Source of the DNA: Whitmania pigra
Taxonomy: Eukaryota; Annelida; Clitellata; Hirudinida; Haemopidae
NCBI GenBank assembly: GCA_021613335.1
Contig: JAJTWR010000032.1
Span: 141,001 to 205,000, forward strand
Length of the DNA stretch: 64,000 nucleotides
Direction of reading: 5' to 3'
The notes beneath the pieces are model-generated. The model ran no database searches. It saw nothing but the letters and a program-made list of their open reading frames with translations, and was not told where the DNA came from. Shown here piece by piece: positions 12,501 to 23,421 of this stretch (within the stretch, counting starts at the first letter, position 1; the number at the start of each line of letters is the position of its first letter). The position numbers and the translations under genes are program-made.

Positions 12501-15500
12501 GTAATACTGAGAAAGAAGACGACGACTCCAGAGAAACCGTCGGAATCTGTCGAAGAAACCATCGAACTAGCACCTGGAGTCGATCAGATGCAACAAGACA
12601 ATGTCGAGATCACAACGAGTACGAGAGAATTCAAGGAATACTTGCCTGATGGCCAATACGTGACGAGGGTTTTGAAGAAGACAATCGTCAAACCGAAGGG
12701 TATGCCCGCTAGCAAGGAGCCACAGCAGGAAATATTGTTCAAGGAATTCCAACTTCCAGAATTGCCGTCGTTTAAGCTCGACGAAGAAAGAGGCGAATCA
12801 AAAGAGACCAAGCAGGATGGAACGTTTGTTGTGACGAGGATTTTCAAGAAATCCAAGGGTGCTCAGAAGGACGAAGCCGACGTTGTCGAAGAGGTAATAG
12901 AGACCGCCGCCGGAATCGACGAGACCAACGTTAACGACGTCGTCGTAGAAACGTTCGAGACGAGAGTAGACAACGTGAAGTTAGACGACGGAAGGAAGGG
13001 TTCGAAAGTCGTCAGAAGGACCGTCGTTAGACCAAAGACCGTTGTCGTTGCTGAGCCAGCAGAGAAATTTGTTGAGCCTCAGTTCGTTATCGAGGAGAAA
13101 GTCAAGAAGCTTCCGGAAGAGAAGAAATTTGTTGAAACGAAAGTTCAGGATAGACCCCAAGATCAGTTGGTTGCCGTTGAAAAAGTGTTTGCGGGTTCGT
13201 TGCCGAACGTCGATCTCACTCAGTTCCAGACGACAGTTACCTTACCCGGTCAGCCGGTAATACTGAGAAAGAAGACGACGACTCCAGAGAAACCGTCGGA
13301 ATCTGTCGAAGAAACCATCGAACTAGCACCTGGAGTCGATCAGATGCAACAAGACAATGTCGAGATCACAACGAGTACGAGAGAATTCAAGGAATACTTG
13401 CCTGATGGCCAATACGTGACGAGGGTTTTGAAGAAGACAATCGTCAAACCGAAGGGTATGCCCGCTAGCAAGGAGCCACAGCAGGAAATATTGTTCAAGG
13501 AATTCCAACTTCCAGAATTGCCGTCGTTTAAGCTCGACGAAAGAAGAGGCGAATCAAAAGAGACCAAGCAGGATGGAACGTTTGTTGTGACGAGGATTTT
13601 CAAGAAATCCAAGGGTGCTCAGAAGGACGAAGCCGACGTTGTCGAAGAGGTAATAGAGACCGCCGCCGGAATCGACGAGACCAACGTTAACGACGTCGTC
13701 GTAGTAGAAACGTTCGAGACGAGAGTAGACAACGTGAAGTTAGACGACGGAAGGAAGGGTTCGAAAGTCGTCAGAAGGACCGTCGTTAGACCAAAGACCG
13801 TTGTCGTTGCTGAGCCAGCAGAGAAATTTGTTGAGCCTCAGTTCGTTATCGAGGAGAAAGTCAAGAAGCTTCCGGAAGAGAAAAATTTGTTGAAACGAAA
13901 GTTCAGGATAGACCCCAAGATCAGTTGGTTGCCGTTGAAAAAGTGTTTGCGGGTTCGTTGCCGAACGTCGATCTCACTCAGTTCCAGACGACAGTTACCT
14001 TACCCGGTCAGCCGGTAATACTGAGAAAGAAGACGACGACTCCAGAGAAACCGTCGGAATCTGTCGAAGAAACCATCGAACTAGCACCTGGAGTCGATCA
14101 GATGCAACAAGACAATGTCGAGATCACAACGAGTACGAGAGAATTCAAGGAATACTTGCCTGATGGCCAATACGTGACGAGGGTTTTGAAGAAGACAATC
14201 GTCAAACCGAAGGGTATGCCCGCTAGCAAGGAGCCACAGCAGGAAATATTGTTCAAGGAATTCCAACTTCCAGAATTGCCGTCGTTTAAGCTCGACGAAA
14301 GAAGAGGCGAATCAAAAGAGACCAAGCAGGATGGAACGTTTGTTGTGACGAGGATTTTCAAGAAATCCAAGGGTGCTCAGAAGGACGAAGCCGACGTTGT
14401 CGAAGAGGTAATAGAGACCGCCGCCGGAATCGACGAGACCAACGTTAACGACGTCGTCGTAGAAACGTTCGAGACGAGAGTAGACAACGTGAAGTTAGAC
14501 GACGGAAGGAAGGGTTCGAAAGTCGTCAGAAGGACCGTCGTTAGACCAAAGACCGTTGTCGTTGCTGAGCCAGCAGAGAAATTTGTTGAGCCTCAGTTCG
14601 TTATCGAGGAGAGAAAGTCAAGAAGCTTCCGAAGAGAAGAAAAGAAATTTGTTGAAACGAAAGTTCAGGATAGACCCCAAGATCAGTTGGTTGCCGTTGA
14701 AAAAGTGTTTGCGGGTTCGTTGCCGAACGTCGATCTCACTCAGTTCCAGACGACAGTTACCTTACCCGGTCAGCCGGTAATACTGAGAAAGAAGACGACG
14801 ACTCCAGAGAAACCGTCGGAATCTGTCGAAGAAACCATCGAACTAGCACCTGGAGTCGATCAGATGCAACAAGACAATGTCGAGATCACAACGAGTACGA
14901 GAGAATTCAAGGAATACTTGCCTGATGGCCAATACGTGACGAGGGTTTTGAAGAAGACAATCGTCAAACCGAAGGGTATGCCCGCTAGCAAGGAGCCACA
15001 GCAGGAAATATTGTTCAAGGAATTCCAACTTCCAGAATTGCCGTCGTTTAAGCTCGACGAAAGAAGAGGCGAATCAAAAGAGACCAAGCAGGATGGAACG
15101 TTTGTTGTGACGAGGATTTTCAAGAAATCCAAGGGTGCTCAGAAGGACGAAGCCGACGTTGTCGAAGAGGTAATAGAGACCGCCGCCGGAATCGACGAGA
15201 CCAACGTTAACGACGTCGTCGTAGAAACGTTCGAGACGAGAGTAGACAACGTGAAGTTAGACGACGGAAGGAAGGGTTCGAAAGTCGTCAGAAGGACCGT
15301 CGTTAGACCAAAGACCGTTGTCGTTGCTGAGCCAGCAGAGAAATTTGTTGAGCCTCAGTTCGTTATCGAGGAGAAAGTCAAGAAGCTTCCGGAAGAGAAG
15401 AAATTTGTTGAAACGAAAGTTCAGGATAGACCCCAAGATCAGTTGGTTGCCGTTGAAAAAGTGTTTGCGGGTTCGTTGCCGAACGTCGATCTCACTCAGT

Positions 15501-18500
15501 TCCAGACGACAGTTACCTTACCCGGTCAGCCGGTAATACTGAGAAAGAAGACGACGACTCCAGAGAAACCGTCGGAATCTGTCGAAGAAACCATCGAACT
15601 AGCACCTGGAGTCGATCAGATGCAACAAGACAATGTCGAGATCACAACGAGTACGAGAGAATTCAAGGAATACTTGCCTGATGGCCAATACGTGACGAGG
15701 GTTTTGAAGAAGACAATCGTCAAACCGAAGGGTATGCCCGCTAGCAAGGAGCCACAGCAGGAAATATTGTTCAAGGAATTCCAACTTCCAGAATTGCCGT
15801 CGTTTAAGCTCGACGAAAGAAGAGGCGAATCAAAAGAGACCAAGCAGGATGGAACGTTTGTTGTGACGAGGATTTTCAAGAAATCCAAGGGTGCTCAGAA
15901 GGACGAAGCCGACGTTGTCGAAGAGGTAATAGAGACCGCCGCCGGAATCGACGAGACCAACGTTAACGACGTCGTCGTAGAAACGTTCGAGACGAGAGTA
16001 GACAACGTGAAGTTAGACGACGGAAGGAAGGGTTCGAAAGTCGTCAGAAGGACCGTCGTTAGACCAAAGACCGTTGTCGTTGCTGAGCCAGCAGAGAAAT
16101 TTGTTGAGCCTCAGTTCGTTATCGAGGAGAAAGTCAAGAAGCTTCCGGAAGAGAAGAAATTTGTTGAAACGAAAGTTCAGGATAGACCCCAAGATCAGTT
16201 GGTTGCCGTTGAAAAAGTGTTTGCGGGTTCGTTGCCGAACGTCGATCTCACTCAGTTCCAGACGACAGTTACCTTACCCGGTCAGCCGGTAATACTGAGA
16301 AAGAAGACGACGACTCCAGAGAAACCGTCGGAATCTGTCGAAGAAACCATCGAACTAGCACCTGGAGTCGATCAGATGCAACAAGACAATGTCGAGATCA
16401 CAACGAGTACGAGAGAATTCAAGGAATACTTGCCTGATGGCCAATACGTGACGAGGGTTTTGAAGAAGACAATCGTCAAACCGAAGGGTATGCCCGCTAG
16501 CAAGGAGCCACAGCAGGAAATATTGTTCAAGGAATTCCAACTTCCAGAATTGCCGTCGTTTAAGCTCGACGAAAGAAGAGGCGAATCAAAAGAGACCAAG
16601 CAGGATGGAACGTTTGTTGTGACGAGGATTTTCAAGAAATCCAAGGGTGCTCAGAAGGACGAAGCCGACGTTGTCGAAGAGGTAATAGAGACCGCCGCCG
16701 GAATCGACGAGACCAACGTTAACGACGTCGTCGTAGAAACGTTCGAGACGAGAGTAGACAACGTGAAGTTAGACGACGGAAGGAAGGGTTCGAAAGTCGT
16801 CAGAAGGACCGTCGTTAGACCAAAGACCGTTGTCGTTGCTGAGCCAGCAGAGAAATTTGTTGAGCCTCAGTTCGTTATCGAGGAGAAAGTCAAGAAGCTT
16901 CCGGAAGAGAAGAAATTTGTTGAAACGAAAGTTCAGGATAGACCCCAAGATCAGTTGGTTGCCGTTGAAAAAGTGTTTGCGGGTTCGTTGCCGAACGTCG
17001 ATCTCACTCAGTTCCAGACGACAGTTACCTTACCCGGTCAGCCGGTAATACTGAGAAAGAAGACGACGACTCCAGAGAAACCGTCGGAATCTGTCGAAGA
17101 AACCATCGAACTAGCACCTGGAGTCGATCAGATGCAACAAGACAATGTCGAGATCACAACGAGTACGAGAGAATTCAAGGAATACTTGCCTGATGGCCAA
17201 TACGTGACGAGGGTTTTGAAGAAGACAATCGTCAAACCGAAGGGTATGCCCGCTAGCAAGGAGCCACAGCAGGAAATATTGTTCAAGGAATTCCAACTTC
17301 CAGAATTGCCGTCGTTTAAGCTCGACGAAAGAAGAGGCGAATCAAAAGAGACCAAGCAGGATGGAACGTTTGTTGTGACGAGGATTTTCAAGAAATCCAA
17401 GGGTGCTCAGAAGGACGAAGCCGACGTTGTCGAAGAGGTAATAGAGACCGCCGCCGGAATCGACGAGACCAACGTTAACGACGTCGTCGTAGAAACGTTC
17501 GAGACGAGAGTAGACAACGTGAAGTTAGACGACGGAAGGAAGGGTTCGAAAGTCGTCAGAAGGACCGTCGTTAGACCAAAGACCGTTGTCGTTGCTGAGC
17601 CAGCAGAGAAATTTGTTGAGCCTCAGTTCGTTATCGAGGAGAAAGTCAAGAAGCTTCCGGAAGAGAAGAAATTTGTTGAAACGAAAGTTCAGGATAGACC
17701 CCAAGATCAGTTGGTTGCCGTTGAAAAAGTGTTTGCGGGTTCGTTGCCGAACGTCGATCTCACTCAGTTCCAGACGACAGTTACCTTACCCGGTCAGCCG
17801 GTAATACTGAGAAAGAAGACGACGACTCCAGAGAAACCGTCGGAATCTGTCGAAGAAACCATCGAACTAGCACCTGGAGTCGATCAGATGCAACAAGACA
17901 ATGTCGAGATCACAACGAGTACGAGAGAATTCAAGGAATACTTGCCTGATGGCCAATACGTGACGAGGGTTTTGAAGAAGACAATCGTCAAACCGAAGGG
18001 TATGCCCGCTAGCAAGGAGCCACAGCAGGAAATATTGTTCAAGGAATTCCAACTTCCAGAATTGCCGTCGTTTAAGCTCGACGAAAGAAGAGGCGAATCA
18101 AAAGAGACCAAGCAGGATGGAACGTTTGTTGTGACGAGGATTTTCAAGAAATCCAAGGGTGCTCAGAAGGACGAAGCCGACGTTGTCGAAGAGTAATAGA
18201 GACCGCCGCCGGAATCGACGAGACCAACGTTAACGACGTCGTCGTAGAAACGTTCGAGACGAGAGTAGACAACGTGAAGTTAGACGACGGAAGGAAGGGT
18301 TCGAAAGTCGTCAGAAGGACCGTCGTTAGACCAAAGACCGTTGTCGTTGCTGAGCCAGCAGAGAAATTTGTTGAGCCTCAGTTCGTTATCGAGGAGAAAG
18401 TCAAGAAGCTTCCGGAAGAGAAGAAATTTGTTGAAACGAAAGTTCAGGATAGACCCCAAGATCAGTTGGTTGCCGTTGAAAAAGTGTTTGCGGGTTCGTT

Positions 18501-21500
18501 GCCGAACGTCGATCTCACTCAGTTCCAGACGACAGTTACCTTACCCGGTCAGCCGGTAATACTGAGAAAGAAGACGACGACTCCAGAGAAACCGTCGGAA
18601 TCTGTCGAAGAAACCATCGAACTAGCACCTGGAGTCGATCAGATGCAACAAGACAATGTCGAGATCACAACGAGTACGAGAGAATTCAAGGAATACTTGC
18701 CTGATGGCCAATACGTGACGAGGGTTTTGAAGAAGACAATCGTCAAACCGAAGGGTATGCCCGCTAGCAAGGAGCCACAGCAGGAAATATTGTTCAAGGA
18801 ATTCCAACTTCCAGAATTGCCGTCGTTTAAGCTCGACGAAAGAAGAGGCGAATCAAAAGAGACCAAGCAGGATGGAACGTTTGTTGTGACGAGGATTTTC
18901 AAGAAATCCAAGGGTGCTCAGAAGGACGAAGCCGACGTTGTCGAAGAGGTAATAGAGACCGCCGCCGGAATCGACGAGACCAACGTTAACGACGTCGTCG
19001 TAGAAACGTTCGAGACGAGAGTAGACAACGTGAAGTTAGACGACGGAAGGAAGGGTTCGAAAGTCGTCAGAAGGACCGTCGTTAGACCAAAGACCGTTGT
19101 CGTTGCTGAGCCAGCAGAGAAATTTGTTGAGCCTCAGTTCGTTATCGAGGAGAAAGTCAAGAAGCTTCCGGAAGAGAAGAAATTTGTTGAAACGAAAGTT
19201 CAGGATAGACCCCAAGATCAGTTGGTTGCCGTTGAAAAAGTGTTTGCGGGTTCGTTGCCGAACGTCGATCTCACTCAGTTCCAGACGACAGTTACCTTAC
19301 CCGGTCAGCCGGTAATACTGAGAAAGAAGACGACGACTCCAGAGAAACCGTCGGAATCTGTCGAAGAAACCATCGAACTAGCACCTGGAGTCGATCAGAT
19401 GCAACAAGACAATGTCGAGATCACAACGAGTACGAGAGAATTCAAGGAATACTTGCCTGATGGCCAATACGTGACGAGGGTTTTGAAGAAGACAATCGTC
19501 AAACCGAAGGGTATGCCCGCTAGCAAGGAGCCACAGCAGGAAATATTGTTCAAGGAATTCCAACTTCCAGAATTGCCGTCGTTTAAGCTCGACGAAAGAA
19601 GAGGCGAATCAAAAGAGACCAAGCAGGATGGAACGTTTGTTGTGACGAGGATTTTCAAGAAATCCAAGGGTGCTCAGAAGGACGAAGCCGACGTTGTCGA
19701 AGAGGTAATAGAGACCGCCGCCGGAATCGACGAGACCAACGTTAACGACGTCGTCGTAGAAACGTTCGAGACGAGAGTAGACAACGTGAAGTTAGACGAC
19801 GGAAGGAAGGGTTCGAAAGTCGTCAGAAGGACCGTCGTTAGACCAAAGACCGTTGTCGTTGCTGAGCCAGCAGAGAAATTTGTTAAGCCTCAGTTCGTTA
19901 TCGAGGAGAAAGTCAAGAGAGCTTCGGAAGAGAAGAAATTTGTTGAAACGAAAGTTCAGGATAGACCCCAAGATCAGTTGGTTGCCGTTGAAAAAGTGTT
20001 TGCGGGTTCGTTGCCGAACGTCGATCTCACTCAGTTCCAGACGACAGTTACCTTACCCGGTCAGCCGGTAATACTGAGAAAGAAGACGACGACTCCAGAG
20101 AAACCGTCGGAATCTGTCGAAGAAACCATCGAACTAGCACCTGGAGTCGATCAGATGCAACAAGACAATGTCGAGATCACAACGAGTACGAGAGAATTCA
20201 AGGAATACTTGCCTGATGGCCAATACGTGACGAGGGTTTTGAAGAAGACAATCGTCAAACCGAAGGGTATGCCCGCTAGCAAGGAGCCACAGCAGGAAAT
20301 ATTGTTCAAGGAATTCCAACTTCCAGAATTGCCGTCGTTTAAGCTCGACGAAAGAAGAGGCGAATCAAAAGAGACCAAGCAGGATGGAACGTTTGTTGTG
20401 ACGAGGATTTTCAAGAAATCCAAGGGTGCTCAGAAGGACGAAGCCGACGTTGTCGAAGAGGTAATAGAGACCGCCGCCGGAATCGACGAGACCAACGTTA
20501 ACGACGTCGTCGTAGAAACGTTCGAGACGAGAGTAGACAACGTGAAGTTAGACGACGGAAGGAAGGGTTCGAAAGTCGTCAGAAGGACCGTCGTTAGACC
20601 AAAGACCGTTGTCGTTGCTGAGCCAGCAGAGAAATTTGTTAAGCCTCAGTTCGTTATCGAGGAGAAGGAAAAGAAAATCGATGCAAAAGTGCGTCCCGAA
20701 ACGAAAGTTCAGGATAGACCCCAAGATCAGTTGGTTGCCGTTGAAAAAGTGTTTGCGGGTTCGTTGCCGAACGTCGATCTTACTCAGTTCCAGACGACAG
20801 TTACCTTACCCGGTCAGCCGGTAATTCTGAGAAAGAAGACGACTACTCCAGAGAAACCGTCGGAATCTGTCGAAGAAACCATCGAACTGGCACCTGGAGT
20901 CGATCAGATGCAACAAGACAATGTCGAGATCACAACGAGTACGAGAGAATTCAAGGAATACTTTCCTGATGGCCAATACGTGACGAGGGTTTTGAAGAAG
21001 ACAATAGTCAAACCGAAGGGTATGCACGCTAGCAAGGAGCAACAGCAGGAAATATTGTTCAAGGAATTCCAACTTCCAGAATTGCCGTCGTTTAAGCTCG
21101 ACGAAAGAAGAGGCGAATCAAAAGAGACCAAGCAGGATGGAACGTTTGTTGTGACGAGGATTTTCAAGAAATCCAAGGGTGCTCAGAAGGACGAAGCCGA
21201 CGTTGTCGAAGAGGTAATAGAGACCGCCGCCGGAATCGACGACGAGACCAACGTTAACGACGTCGTCGTAGAAACGTTCGAGACGAGAGTAGACAACGTG
21301 AAGTTAGACGACGGAAGGAAGGGTTCGAAAGTCGTCAGAAGGACCGTCGTTAGACCAAAGACCGTTGTCGTTGCTGAGCCAGCAGAGAAATTTGTTGAGC
21401 CTAAGTTCGTTATCGAGGAGAAAGTCAAGAAGCTTCCGGAAGAGAAGAAATTTGTTGAAACGAAAGTTCAGGATAGACCCCAAGATCAGTTGGTTGCCGT

Positions 21501-23211
21501 TGAAAAAGTGTTTGCGGGTTCGTTGCCGAACGTCGATCTCACTCAGTTCCAGACGACAGTTACCTTACCCGGTCAGCCGGTAATACTGAGAAAGAAGACG
21601 ACGACTCCAGAGAAACCGTCGGAATCTGTCGAAGAAGAAACCATCGAACTAGCACCTGGAGTCGATCAGATGCAACAAGACAATGTCGAGATCACAACGA
21701 GTACGAGAGAATTCAAGGAATACTTGCCTGATGGCCAATACGTGACGAGGGTTTTGAAGAAGACAATCGTCAAACCGAAGGGTATGCCCGCTAGCAAGGA
21801 GCCACAGCAGGAAATATTGTTCAAGGAATTCCAACTTCCAGAATTGCCGTCGTTTAAGCTCGACGAAAGAAGAGGCGAATCAAAAGAGACCAAGCAGGAT
21901 GGAACGTTGTTGTGACGAGGATTTTCAAGAAATCCAAGGGTGCTCAGAAGGACGAAGCCGACGTTGTCGAAGAGGTAATAGAGACCGCCGCCGGAATCGA
22001 CGAGACCAACGTTAACGACGTCGTCGTAGAAACGTTCGAGACGAGAGTAGACAACGTGAAGTTAGACGACGGAAGGAAGGGTTCGAAAGTCGTCAGAAGG
22101 ACCGTCGTTAGACCAAAGACCGTTGTCGTTGCTGAGCCAGCAGAGAAATTTGTTGAGCCTAAGTTCGTTATCGAGGAGAAAGTCAAGAAGCTTCCGGAAG
22201 AGAAGAAATTTGTTGAAACGAAAGTTCAGGATAGACCCCAAGATCAGTTGGTTGCCGTTGAAAAAGTGTTTGCGGGTTCGTTGCCGAACGTCGATCTCAC
22301 TCAGTTCCAGACGACAGTTACCTTACCCGGTCAGCCGGTAATACTGAGAAAGAAGACGACGACTCCAGAGAAACCGTCGGAATCTGTCGAAGAAACCATC
22401 GAACTAGCACCTGGAGTCGATCAGATGCAACAAGACAATGTCGAGATCACAACGAGTACGAGAGAATTCAAGGAATACTTGCCTGATGGCCAATACGTGA
22501 CGAGGGTTTTGAAGAAGACAATCGTCAAACCGAAGGGTATGCCCGCTAGCAAGGAGCCACAGCAGGAAATATTGTTCAAGGAATTCCAACTTCCAGAATT
22601 GCCGTCGTTTAAGCTCGACGAAAGAAGAGGCGAATCAAAAGAGACCAAGCAGGATGGAACGTTTGTTGTGACGAGGATTTTCAAGAAATCCAAGGGTGCT
22701 CAGAAGGACGAAGCCGACGTTGTCGAAGAGGTAATAGAGACCGCCGCCGGAATCGACGAGACCAACGTTAACGACGTCGTCGTAGAAACGTTCGAGACGA
22801 GAGTAGACAACGTGAAGTTAGACGACGGAAGGAAGGGTTCGAAAGTCGTCAGAAGGACCGTCGTTAGACCAAAGACCGTTGTCGTTGCTGAGCCAGCAGA
22901 GAAATTTGTTGAGCCTCAGTTCGTTATCGAGAAGGAAAAAAAAATCGATGCAAAAGTGCAACCTGAAACGAAAGTTCAAGATAGATTTGAAAATTCTGGT
23001 TTTCTTCCTCAAACTCCTCGATCCCGTGAAATTATCGTCATGACCCATGAACATCTTAATATTGATGGGAATATTCTGCTGGCTCCGCGCGCCAAAGATT
23101 TCCCAAATATTGAGACTTTCCTGGCAGAACTCTCCTCTAATGAATTTGGTTTCCCATTCCCTGCAAATCTTCGAGGACAGACACTCCTTATCTTCATCTT
23201 GTTCCTAGTTA
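6574..23211 (+). CDS. Giant repeat-coding exon of the ankyrin gene
   Basis: The exon starts at 6574. The AG at 6572-6573 and the one-base phase left by the death-domain exon (ends 6384) join as E-Q-E-L-R. It then encodes about 5,500 residues of a hydrophilic, Glu/Lys/Val/Thr-rich tail: three diverged units (about 6.7-8.6 kb) followed by 19 nearly identical 252-residue units. Each unit contains the motif FKEYLPDGQYVTRVLKKT and relatives. Reading is not continuous. Relative to the unit consensus, single- or double-base indels occur near 9722, 10035, 10087, 11612, 12305, 13881, 18193 and 21907. The net shift is zero, so the frame at entry equals the frame at exit. The 3' end is uncertain: the next exon needs a phase-1 donor, and GT at 23212 or 23149 (or 23026) would fit. 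Giant ankyrin exons are known in vertebrate ANK2/ANK3 and fly Ank2; this sequence and its position after the death domain are distinctive. Confidence 0.8.
6720..8640 (+). repeat. Diverged 5' units of the ankyrin coding array
   Basis: Three units, related to the 19 downstream units at protein level but clearly different in DNA, occupy this stretch. The first lacks the opening quarter. The second opens near 7280 (PYVDLKQF) and the third near 7965 (PNVDLQQF). Their codons are more AT-rich than those of the core array. The DG motif is kept: EYLPDGKVVTRILNKT, EHLPEGQVLMRVLRKT. They look like an old edge of the array that is no longer homogenised with the centre. Confidence 0.85.
8640..22975 (+). 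repeat. Tandem array of 19 near-identical 756-bp coding units
   Basis: Anchoring on the codons for DLTQFQ gives unit positions 8673, 9429, 10185, 10941, 11698, 12456, 13212, 13970, 14732, 15488, 16244, 17000, 17756, 18511, 19267, 20023, 20776, 21535 and 22293. The basic period is 756 bp (252 codons). Deviations of -3 to +6 mark indels in single units. Most units match base for base by eye over hundreds of positions, including synonymous sites. Differences concentrate in the Glu/Lys linker and in the unit at 20.65-21.06 kb. Each unit is itself two halves of about 126 residues: VEETIELAPGVD in one aligns with VEEVIETAAGID in the other. Such identity implies very recent amplification or ongoing gene conversion; the copy number depends on the assembly. 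Confidence 0.95.
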
Positions 23212-23421
23212 GTTTTTGGCTTGATTTTGTTTTCCTGTTATTATTGTTATTTAACTTATATTATTACTTCTTTAGCATTTATTTGTTTTATGTCTATTTG
23301 TGTGTATCTTTGACATTTTGCATTTTTTTTGGTTTGTATTATTTTGTGTTTAATATTTTATTTTATATAGTTTTGATTGCTATATTTGTCTCTTCCTGAA
23401 TAATTTTTTTGTTTTTTTCAG

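Noticed and set aside
8784..22693. Repeated antisense open frames (61 and 90 codons) and a +1-frame 72-codon frame in every array unit
   Set aside because: They recur only because the sense unit recurs. They have Ser/Leu-rich shadow composition and no independent support.
9110..22740. Recurrent AG|GTAATAGAG in each unit as a splice donor that would split the array into exons
   Set aside because: No matching acceptors with pyrimidine tracts occur within the units, and the codons read through as EEVIE, conserved in the diverged units.
8640..22975. CRISPR-like or satellite array
   Set aside because: The units are 756 bp, directly adjoining and coding in phase with ankyrin exons, in a spliced animal gene. 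There is no spacer structure.
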